Of a stretch of DNA of 64,000 nt, positions 9,607 to 17,721 are shown in pieces (positions within the stretch are counted from its first letter, which is position 1; the number at the start of each line of letters is the position of its first letter). Both the position numbers and the translations under genes were made by a program. The DNA is from Rhizobium sp. NZLR1 (GTDB taxonomy: Bacteria; Pseudomonadota; Alphaproteobacteria; Rhizobiales; Rhizobiaceae), in contig NZ_CP071637.1 of assembly GCF_017357385.1 (NCBI RefSeq), forward strand, positions 62,001 through 126,000. Reading direction: 5' to 3'. The notes beneath the pieces were generated by a model. The model was not told the DNA's origin, did not search any database, and saw nothing but the letters and a program-made list of their open reading frames with translations.

Positions 9607-9925
9607 ATGGATCCTTCTTGCGACGGTGTCGCTGGCAGCCGACCCTGCTGGAGCCACGAACACGCCTTGCAGCGGAAGCAAGGGCGGTGTTGCGGGCTGC
9701 CGTGGCGACACATTCATCTGCAATGATGGCTCCGTAAGCGCCAGCAAGAAATCTTGTACGGGCTATCCCGGAGCTGCTGCTGGCCTTCTAGGCGGATCTT
9801 CGCCCCAGATGTCGCCCGCCATGGCCGGGGAGTGCTCCTGCCGGTCCGGCGCGTATTGCACGGGTCCGCGCGGAGGAAGGTACTGCATGACCGACGCCGG
9901 AACGAAAAGCTACTTGCGGAGATAG
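9607..9925 (+). pseudogene. Cys-rich exported protein, 5'-truncated
   Basis: In the second frame the sequence reads [16 protein letters not shown], the hydrophobic core and cleavage region of a signal peptide. It is followed by a Cys-rich mature part with [20 protein letters not shown] and [19 protein letters not shown]. The frame ends at 9923-9925. No start codon or basic n-region precedes the signal core, because the helicase fragment abuts it at about 9606. The family is a small secreted rhizobial protein of unknown function. If some upstream start restored a signal peptide it could still be exported, but I see none. Confidence 0.6.
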
Positions 9926-10016
9926 CCGCGCGGCCCATCGTCAAAACCCATAACGACCTGGGGGTTCCCGGAGCGGAGGCGACCGCGAACAAAAAAAGCC
10001 CCGCGTGCTGAACTGA

Positions 10017-10058
10017 CCCCCGAAAGTTGGACACCCAACTTCGGGGGATCAATTTTTT
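10017..10058 (+). terminator. stem-loop with T6 run
   Basis: CCCCCGAAAGTTGG pairs with CCAACTTCGGGGG (one bulged A) and is followed by ATCAATTTTTT. It could terminate the truncated exported-protein gene. The motif TGAACTGACCCCCGAAAG also resembles an insertion-sequence end, so an IS remnant is an alternative. Confidence 0.5.
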
Positions 10059-10102
10059 CGAGAAGCGTAGATAGCAGCCGCAGCCAAGCTGGTCCGCCGT
10101 CG

Positions 10103-10129
10103 AAAAAAGCCCCGCATTCGCGCGGGGCT
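10103..10129 (-). terminator. intrinsic terminator, minus strand
   Basis: Read on the minus strand: AGCCCCGC, loop GCGAAT, GCGGGGCT, then TTTTTT. An ideal rho-independent terminator, with no coding gene upstream of it on that strand within several hundred bases. Confidence 0.8.
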
Positions 10130-10280
10130 CTAGTTGGACAAACACGGACGTGCGACGTAGCAAGCACATCCATGTAATCGCAACCCGGAAAATAAAGAAA
10201 AGTTCCAACGCAAGCATTTGATTCATGCATTGCGCGGCCTAGAGCGAGCAAGGGCGGTCATCATTGGCTCGAATAGTAGT

Positions 10281-10304
10281 AAAGAAAAACCCGCCAAGGC
10301 GGGA
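10281..10304 (-). terminator. intrinsic terminator, minus strand
   Basis: Read on the minus strand: CCCGCC, TT loop, GGCGGG, then TTTTTCTTT. Again no coding gene ends here; the nearest minus-strand CDS stops at 10689. A perfect TATAAT on the minus strand at 10467-10472 would place a start roughly 180 bases upstream. Confidence 0.75.
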
Positions 10305-10688
10305 TCAAGATGGAGGGGTGTTTACTACAGCGCGTCTTCGCGCATTCGAAAAATAATGCTCCTTTCTCCACCATTTGCAATTAATATTATATTTACATGT
10401 CATTGTTTCCGCATTTTTATTAGGTTCTACTAAATTCAAAGCAAGGTAGAAAAGCATAACGCGAAGATTATAACTACAATTTGTATTAACAGTTTGCTAT
10501 TGTTAGCTCGGCCGCTCAGCGATCACTTGCTAAACCCTAAGCAAAGAGTCTCCTGTACGTTGGGCGGCCATCAATTTTCAGTTCGCAGTCGTCCGCGCCG
10601 GCCCCGAGATCCCGCCCAGCCCAATCTTCCGCTCCTGTACGAACGGGATAAGCCTTTTAAAGAACCGGTTCGGTTGCGTTCGAAAATA

Positions 10689-10916
10689 CTACTCGGCGGC
10701 TTGCCGCAAGGAGTTCTCCTCCGGGAGTGCCAATGGTCCGATGATTTCGAAATCGCATGGCATTGCGTGCTGGTCGGTGCCCAGCAGTGCAAGGGTCCAA
10801 TAGTTGGGATCTTCTCCGAAGACAGTCGAGACTTTCACAACGGTGAGCTTCCCGTCGAAGTGCTTTGCTGAACGCGCCCAGTAATAGGCTTCCGGAATCA
10901 AACTCGCGGTAAACAT
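10689..10916 (-). CDS. small conserved rhizobial protein, unknown function
   Basis: The 75-residue product starts MFTASLIPEAYYWARSAKHF and ends NSLRQAAE, a pattern I associate with small uncharacterised rhizobial proteins. I choose the ATG at 10916 because a GGGAG box sits eight bases upstream; an ATG at 10970 would add 18 residues of poorer quality. No membrane segment or signal. The middle has Asp/His/Met residues (GTDQHAMPCDFEIIG). Confidence 0.65.
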   Translation of the reverse strand: MFTASLIPEAYYWARSAKHFDGKLTVVKVSTVFGEDPNYWTLALLGTDQHAMPCDFEIIGPLALPEENSLRQAAE

Positions 10917-11424
10917 AACGCTCACTCCCGTTCGAGCGCGGAAGATATCAGAATTCTTATAAATGAACATGCCTCATGGTGCGCCGCCTGCAAACGGGAA
11001 CGGAGAATCCAATCCACCCTCATAGTGCCCAGGGATGTTTCTGCGGCCGCGACGAGGTCGACTGGACGATCGACTGAAACGACGGCGCCCTGCGCCCAGA
11101 CGCTGGCGCGTCCTCGAGGCGGGCGGCGAGGGAAGGCCTCCGCTGCTCGTCGAGTGGGTGCCGCCGAAGATCGTCTACGCTCCGGCGCGGTCTTCGATGG
11201 AGAAGGGGGCTGCGGTACTGGAATTCAAGGCGTGTAGCCGGCTCTCGGACGGCCTTCTCCCGCGTGTGAGGATGATGTTGTCAGTGGAATCCCGGATCTC
11301 GGACCTTGGTTGGGGGATAGCTCCGACTCAAGTCTTACACGTGGAACCGCTTGTGGGGGGGAGTGTTTTCGATTGGCGACGCCAAAGAGCGCCCCGCCGA
11401 TTTTTGGAGCCCCGGAGACGAATC

Positions 11425-11820
11425 ATGCGCCTGCTCATCGTCGAAGACGAATTGGGAATCGCTCTGGCGATCGAGGACGTCGCGATCGACGCCGGATTCG
11501 AAATCACTGGCATCGCGGGGACTATGTCAGAGGCTCTGGAGCTCGGCGCCGAAGCAGACATCGCCATCATCGACGTCCGGCTTGGGGATGGACTCACCGG
11601 GCCGTCCATTGCCCGCGCGCTCTTTTCCGAGTTCGGACTTGGGGTGGCTTATTTCACCGTGAATCCTGGCCTCATCGAGAACCCGGAGGGGCGACCTGTC
11701 GCCACCATGCGGACGAACCCCGAAAGAATAGTGGATGCGCTGTCCATGGCAGCCAAGAACGCCGCGCAAGAACGCATCGCGTCGCGAGCGGGCCTACCTT
11801 CCACTGAACGCTTGAGGTGA
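11425..11820 (+). CDS. single-domain response regulator receiver
   Basis: A 131-residue CheY-like domain. It begins MRLLIVEDELGIALAIEDVA (acidic pair ED), has the phospho-acceptor in IAIIDVRLGDG and the conserved Thr in GVAYFTVNP. The usual conserved Lys near the end (KPF) is missing; the corresponding stretch reads VATMRTNPERIV. GGAGACGAATC is the ribosome-binding site. Single receivers of this kind act as phosphate sinks or partners of HWE kinases, two of which are encoded 0.8 and 2 kb away. Without the Lys, signalling may be altered. Upstream 10971-11424 shows no recognisable gene. Confidence 0.75.
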   Translation: MRLLIVEDELGIALAIEDVAIDAGFEITGIAGTMSEALELGAEADIAIIDVRLGDGLTGPSIARALFSEFGLGVAYFTVNPGLIENPEGRPVATMRTNPERIVDALSMAAKNAAQERIASRAGLPSTERLR

Positions 11821-11824
11821 TCGA

Positions 11825-11977
11825 TTGGCTTCCAGCGACGGGAATAAATGGAGCAGCACACTGCACGTATTATCGGCCGAGATGCGAATCCCCGCGCCGC
11901 GATCCCAGGAAGCCTTAGAGATGCTCTCGGAGGCCGTACACGAACGGTTCAGCTTCTACGACGTCGGGCCAGACTAG
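11825..11977 (+). CDS. possible short ORF after the receiver gene
   Basis: From TTG at 11825 (GAGG immediately upstream, within the end of the receiver gene) a 50-codon frame contains MRIPAPRSQEALEMLSEAVH and FSFYDVGPD. The composition is protein-like and the frame continues after the TAG with similar character (ALEFFPHYGASGTEETQARW), so it may be a longer gene with a nonsense mutation. I do not recognise a family. Confidence 0.3.
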   Translation: MASSDGNKWSSTLHVLSAEMRIPAPRSQEALEMLSEAVHERFSFYDVGPD

Positions 11978-12075
11978 CAGGACTCGCACAAACTGCCGGC
12001 CGCCGCACTCGAATTTTTCCCGCATTATGGAGCAAGCGGCACCGAAGAAACGCAGGCCCGATGGTTGCATGGAGC

Positions 12076-12285
12076 TGCACCGTTGGTAAATTCAGTTGGT
12101 ATACCTATGAGGTGCCAGCATTGACCAGCGTGAAGCCTATCTCGAATGACGCTGTGCTTCTGACCTACGAGACAGAGCGCTCTTATCCAAATGGTTCAAA
12201 GCGGCGTGTGCTGCGAAGCTCCGTCTGGAAACACGACGGGCTCAAGTGGCAAATGTTTTTCCATCAAGGCACGATCAGGCCGTAG
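12076..12285 (+). pseudogene. C-terminal half of a DUF4440/NTF2-like protein
   Basis: The end of this frame reads WYTYEVPALTSVKPISNDAV, LLTYETERSYPNGSKRRVLR and WKHDGLKWQMFFHQGT, the distal beta-sheet of DUF4440 (NTF2-like) proteins. The N-terminal half is not in frame upstream, where the composition becomes Arg-rich and non-homologous. The fragment converges on another DUF4440 half-gene on the other strand. Confidence 0.6.
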
Positions 12286-12328
12286 CTTGCCTTGACGTCT
12301 GTGTGGTGCAACTGATCGGAGATCGCCT

Positions 12329-12526
12329 TCATCGGTGACCGCCCTCTTGCACAAGAAGATCGATGATCGTTGTTCGGTCGTATACGCTGCCAGAAGCTCC
12401 AAACTCAACGAAACCTTCCGCGAGCAAAATCTCGACCGCCTCCCTGCAACCGCTTATCTCTTGGCGGTGAAGAGCTTCTTCAAGAGACTGGATTTCCTCA
12501 AGGCTAGGAGCGATATCAGGCGCCAT
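12329..12526 (-). pseudogene. N-terminal half of a DUF4440/NTF2-like protein
   Basis: From MAPDIAPSLEEIQSLEEALH the frame continues EAVEILLAEGFVEFGASG and VYDRTTIIDLLVQE, the first half of a DUF4440 domain. It then stops (EGGHR) without the second beta-sheet. The ORF is open from a GTG directly after the stop of the upstream kinase gene (12607), so translation coupling is possible; 12526 is the ATG that fits the domain. A frameshift into the next frame (RAVTDEGDLRS) may follow. Confidence 0.55.
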
Positions 12527-12607
12527 GACCGGCCATCGGAGGCTTCGATGGTCGGCGTCATCGTTCTCGCGTGCGCGGAGCAGATATTTGCAAGGGTAGC
12601 GCCGCAC

Positions 12608-13645
12608 CTACATTGGAGAGTCGGAGCAATTTTGATCTTGCAGGCTCTGGAGCGACGCGTCGAGGCTGAGGATCAGGCCTGTCGGGGCATAATCAACAGA
12701 GACTTTTCCGAACGCAGACAGGCTGGAATTGATGAGCCGGGAGCCGAAGCCCCTCCTTTTCGGCGCTTCCACCGTCGGACCGCCGCGCTCTCGCCAACGG
12801 AGGGTGAGGTGGTCGGCGCCCGCTTCCTGACGCAGAGACCACTCGATTTCGATCACTCCGGTATCAACCGACAGGGCCCCGTACTTCGTCGCGTTCGTGA
12901 CAAGCTCGTGCAGCACGAGAGAGAACGCTAACACCGCCTGGGGGTTCAGCGTGACTGTGGGACCACTTGCTTTGAGACGGTCCGACCCAAGTCCGAGATT
13001 GACTGCGGTCGCCTCGACGATCGTGTCCATGGTCGCTGACAGCCAGTTCTTCTGCAGCAAAATGTCATGCGCGTGGGCATAGGCGTTGACGCGCGCCGAT
13101 ATCGACTGCTCCGCATCCTTCATGCTGCCGGCACTTCTGAATGACTGGCTGATAATTGCCTGAACGACGGCCAGCGTATTCTTGATGCGGTGCGAGAGCT
13201 CGTGCATGAGGACGTGCTGTCGCTGCTCATTTTCACGCTGCTCCGTTCGATCCCTGAGGATCTTTACGAATCCTTCGAGTTCGCCGTCATCCGACCTCAG
13301 CGTCATGAGCTGGCCTGATGCCCAGAATAACGAGCCGTCCTTTCGAACGTGCCAGCGTTCATCGTCTCCGTGGCCATCGATCAAAGCAGCGGTCATTTCC
13401 CGCTGGGGAACCCCAGTCTCGCGGTCTGCCTGTGTGAAAATTACGCCGACCGGCTGGCCAATGATTTCAGCCTCGTCCCATCCAAGGATCCTGCGCGCTC
13501 CCTCATTCCATGTGGTCACCCTGTGATCGAGATCCACGGAGATGATCGCATATTCGATGGCACTCTGGAGGATGGCTTCGAGGAAGCGTTCCCTGGCGCG
13601 ACTGGAATTGGAAAAAGGGTTCATGACATGTTTCGCCTGATCCAT
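12608..13645 (-). CDS. PAS-domain HWE sensor histidine kinase
   Basis: A 345-residue soluble kinase. A PAS domain spans about 17-140 (ILGWDEAEIIGQPVGVIFT, DGSLFWASGQLMTL, then a PAC segment). The dimerisation box ELSHRIKNTLAVVQ contains the phospho-His, VLHELVTNATKYGAL is the N box, and LRWRERGG gives the Trp-x-Glu that names the HWE class. It lacks membrane segments, so it senses a cytoplasmic cue. HWE kinases in alphaproteobacteria often feed the PhyR-EcfG general stress response. The gene stands divergent from a second HWE kinase 173 bases away. Confidence 0.9.
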   Translation of the reverse strand: MDQAKHVMNPFSNSSRARERFLEAILQSAIEYAIISVDLDHRVTTWNEGARRILGWDEAEIIGQPVGVIFTQADRETGVPQREMTAALIDGHGDDERWHVRKDGSLFWASGQLMTLRSDDGELEGFVKILRDRTEQRENEQRQHVLMHELSHRIKNTLAVVQAIISQSFRSAGSMKDAEQSISARVNAYAHAHDILLQKNWLSATMDTIVEATAVNLGLGSDRLKASGPTVTLNPQAVLAFSLVLHELVTNATKYGALSVDTGVIEIEWSLRQEAGADHLTLRWRERGGPTVEAPKRRGFGSRLINSSLSAFGKVSVDYAPTGLILSLDASLQSLQDQNCSDSPM

Positions 13646-13762
13646 CAGGTCATGAGCGGATGATCTTTCTCAACACTATACCCGACATCGCCGCATTACC
13701 ATCGAAGCCGTGATGTTCGCGTAAGGAAGCCATCGATCTGAGCTGAAAAGATGATCAGCGTG

Positions 13763-13788
13763 GGAAACAAAGGAACACGCGTGACGTT
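13763..13788 (+). promoter_or_regulatory. possible EcfG-type promoter of the LOV kinase
   Basis: GGAAA (13763-13767), 17 bases, CGTT (13785-13788), 30 bases before the start codon. The -35 differs from GGAAC in the last base, so this is a weak candidate. Confidence 0.3.
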
Positions 13789-13818
13789 ATTTGTCGACGT
13801 CTGATAAAGCGTGGAAGC

Positions 13819-14856
13819 ATGGCCAGCCATTTAACAAGAAAACTGCACGGAGATTTGCCTTCGGCATCGTCAAAAGCAGCCTTGGTTGATCGAAAAGACC
13901 TGGCAGCCATCGCGTTTGAACGAACAAGGATGCCGATGGTTGTCACCGACGCACGTAGGCCGGATCTGCCGATCGTGCTGGCAAACAAATCATTCCTCGA
14001 ACTGACAGGTTACTCCGCGGAAGAGGTGTTGGGCCGCAATTGCCGTTTCCTTCAGGGTCCGGCGACATCTCCGATCGCTGTCGCCGAAATTCGAGCGGGC
14101 ATCGCCGACGAGCGCGAGGCCAGCGTCGAAATCTTGAACTATAAGAAAAGCGGGGAGCCGTTCTGGAATCGCGTGCACCTGAGCCCTATCCATGGCGATG
14201 ATGGAAGAATCCTGTATTTCTTTGGGTCGCAAATCGACATGACGGAGTACCGGCGGATTGAGGCGCTGGAAGCTTCCGAGCATCGCCTGCTCATGGAGGT
14301 CGATCACCGGTCGAAGAATGTCCTCGCCATTGTTGACAGTATCGTTCGCCTCAGCAACGCCGATGATCCAGCCCTTTATGCAGCAGCTATCCAGCACCGC
14401 GTGCAGGCGCTTGCCCGTGCCCATAATTTGTTGGCTGAACGACGATGGGCGAGTATTTCGGTCGAGGAACTCGTGCGGTTGCAGGTCACGCCATTTTCGG
14501 CAACCCGTGCCGTCTTTAGCGGACCTGATGTCAGGTTGCCGGCGCCGGTTGTCCAACCGGTCGCGCTCGTTCTCCACGAGCTCGCCGTCAATGCGGCTCG
14601 CCACGGTGCGCTTGCCGCGCCACAAGGCAGGCTCTCAATCAGCTGGATGCACGGACCGTCCGGCGCCGGCTTCAAGCTTCGCTGGCAGGAGGCGGGTGTT
14701 GCTACGGCGCCGACCTCTACCAAAAAAGGTTTTGGCACGGTGATTGTCGGCGCGATGGTTGAAAAACAGCTGAAAGGGCGTGTCGAGAAAACCTGGACGA
14801 ATGATGGGCTTCTTATTGAGATCGAGGTACCTTCTGTCGGCTCAACTACCCGATAG
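13819..14856 (+). CDS. LOV-domain blue-light HWE histidine kinase
   Basis: A 345-residue protein. The PAS/LOV domain (about 35-145) has the diagnostic flavin-binding motif GRNCRFLQG; C75 is the residue that forms the photo-adduct with FMN. The following residues NYKKSGEPFWNRVHLSPI complete the LOV signature. The kinase half has EVDHRSKNVLAIV (phospho-His at about 163), the N box LVLHELAVNAARHGAL and LRWQEAG as the WxE element. This is the architecture of the blue-light receptors described in Brucella and Rhizobium leguminosarum. A light-modulated stress or surface-attachment output is likely from the family, not proven here. Confidence 0.92.
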   Translation: MASHLTRKLHGDLPSASSKAALVDRKDLAAIAFERTRMPMVVTDARRPDLPIVLANKSFLELTGYSAEEVLGRNCRFLQGPATSPIAVAEIRAGIADEREASVEILNYKKSGEPFWNRVHLSPIHGDDGRILYFFGSQIDMTEYRRIEALEASEHRLLMEVDHRSKNVLAIVDSIVRLSNADDPALYAAAIQHRVQALARAHNLLAERRWASISVEELVRLQVTPFSATRAVFSGPDVRLPAPVVQPVALVLHELAVNAARHGALAAPQGRLSISWMHGPSGAGFKLRWQEAGVATAPTSTKKGFGTVIVGAMVEKQLKGRVEKTWTNDGLLIEIEVPSVGSTTR

Positions 14857-14987
14857 CGCACGCTCTGGGCCGGATTTCTACGGGCTTGTTGAGGTCGCCC
14901 GCCATTTTGGGTTTCGGCCGTCACCAGGCAGTGGGACCGAGGGCGCTCGTGAATATCGGGCCATCCGGTTGCCACGGATCATAGGAA

Positions 14988-15236
14988 TCAGTGCAAAGAG
15001 TCGGAAGATGGCGCGTTGATTCGAGTGGCGGCCAGCCCCACATAGGTCCCGATCAAGATCGTCGCCATCTCCTCTACCGATCGGCAGCCGCGGTCGTATA
15101 GCTCGATCGCCGCATCGCAGAGAAACGAGGACGCCTGATCGTCCCATTCGACCTCATAGTACCGATACCATTCCCGGACAGCTTTCGACATGATGCGATA
15201 GTCGTTTGGAGCGCCCCTTGTCATCGAAGACCTCAT
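14988..15236 (-). CDS. small conserved rhizobial protein
   Basis: About 82 residues with no known domain. The core reads YRYYEVEWDDQASSFLCDAA and then YDRGCRSVEEMATILIGTYV. I choose the ATG at 15236, preceded by GGAGCCTTT; another at 15224 is also well placed behind GAGG. It resembles in length and helical character the small protein at 41884-42099. Function unknown. Confidence 0.6.
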   Translation of the reverse strand: MRSSMTRGAPNDYRIMSKAVREWYRYYEVEWDDQASSFLCDAAIELYDRGCRSVEEMATILIGTYVGLAATRINAPSSDSLH

Positions 15237-15309
15237 AAAGGCTCCTGCGTCGACGTGGCGAGGCAAGAGGTCGCCGGGTCGAGAGACCCTGAGAGCGTCA
15301 GCACACGGA

Positions 15310-15492
15310 TCAGCGTCGGCCGATTTCGGCTTCGACTTTCTTTCGGGAGTTTCCGGCGCTCTTGACCGCCTTTTTGACGGTATCCTTGGAGACGCCTTCC
15401 TTCTCCGCTTCGTATTTCACCTCGTGATCCTGGCCGCCCGCTACGCGGGCGCGATCTTGTACGCGGCCTCGGGAAGTCTGTGTCTTTGCCAT
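15310..15492 (-). CDS. DUF3606 small protein
   Basis: A 60-residue basic protein. The first part is Arg/Gln-rich; the rest (HEVKYEAEKEGVSKDTVKKA then VKSAGNSRKKVEAEIG) is the helix-turn-helix-like DUF3606 core. The ribosome-binding site AAGGAG precedes the ATG by seven bases. DUF3606 genes are often in the general-stress regulon, and an EcfG-like promoter lies just upstream. Molecular function unknown. Confidence 0.75.
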   Translation of the reverse strand: MAKTQTSRGRVQDRARVAGGQDHEVKYEAEKEGVSKDTVKKAVKSAGNSRKKVEAEIGRR

Positions 15493-15525
15493 TGGGTTTC
15501 TCCTTGATGAAGGTTCGCAAAAAGA

Positions 15526-15550
15526 AACTCGCTACGATTCCAGTGGTTCC
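15526..15550 (-). promoter_or_regulatory. EcfG-type promoter of the DUF3606 gene
   Basis: Minus strand: GGAAC (15546-15550), 16-base spacer, AGTT (15526-15529). One mismatch in the first base of CGTT. It lies about 34 bases from the start codon at 15492. Confidence 0.45.
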
Positions 15551-15987
15551 TCGGAAACAACAATGTCCGTCATGCTGCGCTGAAGCGACACTAAACCCGC
15601 TATGCATTATCGGACGAGCGGGATCAGGATGACGAGCGGTAACCTATGGACACTGAAGCATTGCGGGCGGGAATCACGCGGTAGTCTCGTTACTGGCGAC
15701 GCCTTGACCGAGTTTCTCTGCACCGAAGAACTGCCAGGGATCGTGCCGCCGGATTGGATCGTGACCAGCTTCGGATGGAAGAAGAGGACGACGGTGTTGC
15801 CGTTCATTCCTCGCCGCTCGGTTGGACGCTCCGCGCAAAGCGCATGGCGTAACTTCTGATATGCTTTCAACCCGGAATCAATCTGTGAACGCAATTCTGT
15901 AAGTTATTGAAAAATGATTCGTTTCGAGTCGGAACGAATCATCCTGAGACGTCTTTGAGTCGCGACAAGGTGATTCGGAGAAACGTC
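15551..15987. other. gap without a convincing gene
   Basis: Short overlapping frames exist on both strands here, but none has domain-like sequence. The last part carries an inverted repeat (ATGATTCGTTTCGAGTCG and GGAACGAATCAT) just upstream of the first Ku gene. The GGAAC is not followed by a properly spaced CGTT. Confidence 0.4.
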
Positions 15988-16896
15988 ATGGCAACAGGGC
16001 ATCGCGCGCAGTGGAAGGGCTTCGTAAAATTCGGTGAGGTCTCCTTCGGAGTAGCGCTTTATACGGCGGCAAGCACGTCAGAGCGCATTACATTCAACAC
16101 GATCAATAAGGCATCCGGGAACAGGGTGAACCGCATCTTCATCGACAGCGAGACAAAGGACCCGGTTCCGAAGGAGCAACAGACAAAAGGCTTCGAGGTC
16201 GAAACTGGCCAGTACATTATCATCGATCCAGAGGAAGTTGCCGCGACGATCCCTGAAAGCAACAAGACCCTCGAGATTGATGCCTTCATTCCCTGCTCAA
16301 ATGTGGACGACGTCTATTTCGACAAGCCCTACTACCTGACCCCTGACAAGGTGGGTAGCGACGCCTTCGCAGCTCTGCGCGACGGCATGAAGAAGTCGAA
16401 TGTCGTCGCCATAGCGCGCACGGTTCTCTTCCGGCGAATGCGGGCCGTGCTCATACGGCCGCATGGCAAAGGCCTTATCGCGACGACCATGAACTATGAC
16501 TACGAGGTACGGGATTCGAAGAAGGCCTTTGAGGAAATCCCCAAGCTCAAGATCGAGGGGGAGATGCTCGATCTAGCCAAGCACATCATCGGCACCAAGA
16601 AGGGAACCTTCGACCCTGCGACCTTCGATGATCGCTATGAAGCCGCTCTTGCCGACCTGGTCAAGGCGAAGATCGAGGGCAAGGCGTTGCCGAAGCCGAA
16701 GAAGGTCGAAGTGTCGAAGCCGAACGATCTTCTCGCCGCCCTGCGCGAAAGCGCAGGGATGATGAAGGCCACAGCGGACAAGCCGAAGCGCACTGCCGCC
16801 AACGCCAATCAGGGCACTGGCCGGCAGCGCGCCACACGCGGACCAGCTTCGAAGACCGCTTCTGCTGGAACCACCCCGCGTCGCAAGGCTAGCTGA
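15988..16896 (+). CDS. ku: Ku-type DNA end-binding protein 1
   Basis: The start at 15988 follows CGGAGAAACGTC and opens with HRAQWKGFVKFGEVSFGVAL, the standard bacterial Ku N-terminus. The Ku ring core covers about 1-230, with YYLTPDK and LFRRMRAVLI strands. The C-terminal tail (about 235-302) is Lys/Ala/Thr-rich and probably contacts DNA or ligase D. Bacterial Ku holds double-strand ends for nonhomologous end joining with LigD. No ligD is in the window. The second Ku gene starts 12 bases downstream, so the two form an operon, as in several rhizobia with multiple Ku genes. Confidence 0.93.
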   Translation: MATGHRAQWKGFVKFGEVSFGVALYTAASTSERITFNTINKASGNRVNRIFIDSETKDPVPKEQQTKGFEVETGQYIIIDPEEVAATIPESNKTLEIDAFIPCSNVDDVYFDKPYYLTPDKVGSDAFAALRDGMKKSNVVAIARTVLFRRMRAVLIRPHGKGLIATTMNYDYEVRDSKKAFEEIPKLKIEGEMLDLAKHIIGTKKGTFDPATFDDRYEAALADLVKAKIEGKALPKPKKVEVSKPNDLLAALRESAGMMKATADKPKRTAANANQGTGRQRATRGPASKTASAGTTPRRKAS

Positions 16897-16908
16897 GGAG
16901 ATTGACCC

Positions 16909-17718
16909 ATGGCACCGCGTTATTATTGGAAAGGCTACCTGAAACTCTCGTTGGTCACGTGCCCCGTTGCGATGACCCCAGCGACCAGCGAGAGCGAGAA
17001 GGTTCGCTTCCACACCCTCAATCGCGATACAGGAAACCGGGTCGTCTCGCAGTACGTCGATTCTGTCACGGGCAAACCTGTGAAAGACGAGAACGAAGCC
17101 AAAGGCTACGCACGCGGCGAGAACGACTACGTGATCCTCACCGACGACGATCTGGACAGGGTGGCGCTCGACACTGTGAAAACCATCGACATCGAAAAGT
17201 TTGTCCCGGCCGACAGCATAGAGTGGGTCTACTTGGAGAAGCCTCATTATCTGATGCCTGACGACGCGGTCGGGAACGAGGCTTTTGCCGTGATCAGGGA
17301 CGCGATGAAGGCCGACAAGGTCGTCGGTGTTTCGAAGCTCGTCATGGGCCGCCGCGAGCGTGCCGTCATCCTTGAGCCCCGCGACGAAGGCATTGTTCTG
17401 TGGTCGCTGCGGTTCGGCGACGAAGTACGTCCGGAGGAGAGTTACTTCGAGGACATCGAGGCCGAAGCCGATCCCGATCTCATTCCCCTTGTCCAGAAAC
17501 TCATCAAGCAGAAGTCAGCCCGCTGGACGACGAATATGGTCAGCGACCCGATCCAGGCCAAGCTGCTGAAGCTGATCGAGGAAAAGAAGAAGCTGCTTAA
17601 ACCCAAGAAGACCGCAAAGGGTAAAACAGCGACAGCGCCCGCATCGAACGTCGTCAATATCATGGACGCATTGAAAAAGAGCATCCAGGCGGACCTCAAA
17701 GGTCGGAAGGCGGGGTGA
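16909..17718 (+). CDS. ku: Ku-type DNA end-binding protein 2
   Basis: A 269-residue paralogue: begins APRYYWKGYLKLSLVTCPVA and has YLEKPHYLMPDD and VMGRRERAVILEPRDEG. The basic tail is shorter than in Ku 1 and includes KKKLLKPKKTAKGKT. A ribosome-binding site (TGAGGAGATTGACCC) lies right after the first Ku stop. Two different subunits in one operon suggest a heterodimeric Ku, as proposed for rhizobia. The stop is followed within three bases by a small ORF in the same unit. Confidence 0.92.
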   Translation: MAPRYYWKGYLKLSLVTCPVAMTPATSESEKVRFHTLNRDTGNRVVSQYVDSVTGKPVKDENEAKGYARGENDYVILTDDDLDRVALDTVKTIDIEKFVPADSIEWVYLEKPHYLMPDDAVGNEAFAVIRDAMKADKVVGVSKLVMGRRERAVILEPRDEGIVLWSLRFGDEVRPEESYFEDIEAEADPDLIPLVQKLIKQKSARWTTNMVSDPIQAKLLKLIEEKKKLLKPKKTAKGKTATAPASNVVNIMDALKKSIQADLKGRKAG

Positions 17719-17721
17719 GTC

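Larger units (their letters stand above)
9926..10688. other. gene-free AT-rich stretch with stem-loops
   Basis: No convincing coding region lies here. The stretch 10360-10500 is clearly AT-rich against the GC-rich surroundings. It holds one stem-loop readable on the plus strand (10017-10058) and two strong minus-strand terminators (10103-10129 and 10281-10304) that no known gene uses, which makes small RNAs on the minus strand possible. Confidence 0.6.

Noticed and set aside
15602..15859. Plus-strand 85-codon ORF and its minus-strand counterpart
   Set aside because: Neither shows a recognisable domain or a good ribosome-binding site; left as gap.
15934..15972. GGAAC before the first Ku gene as an EcfG promoter
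   Set aside because: No CGTT at a 16- or 17-base spacing; only CGTC after 14 bases.
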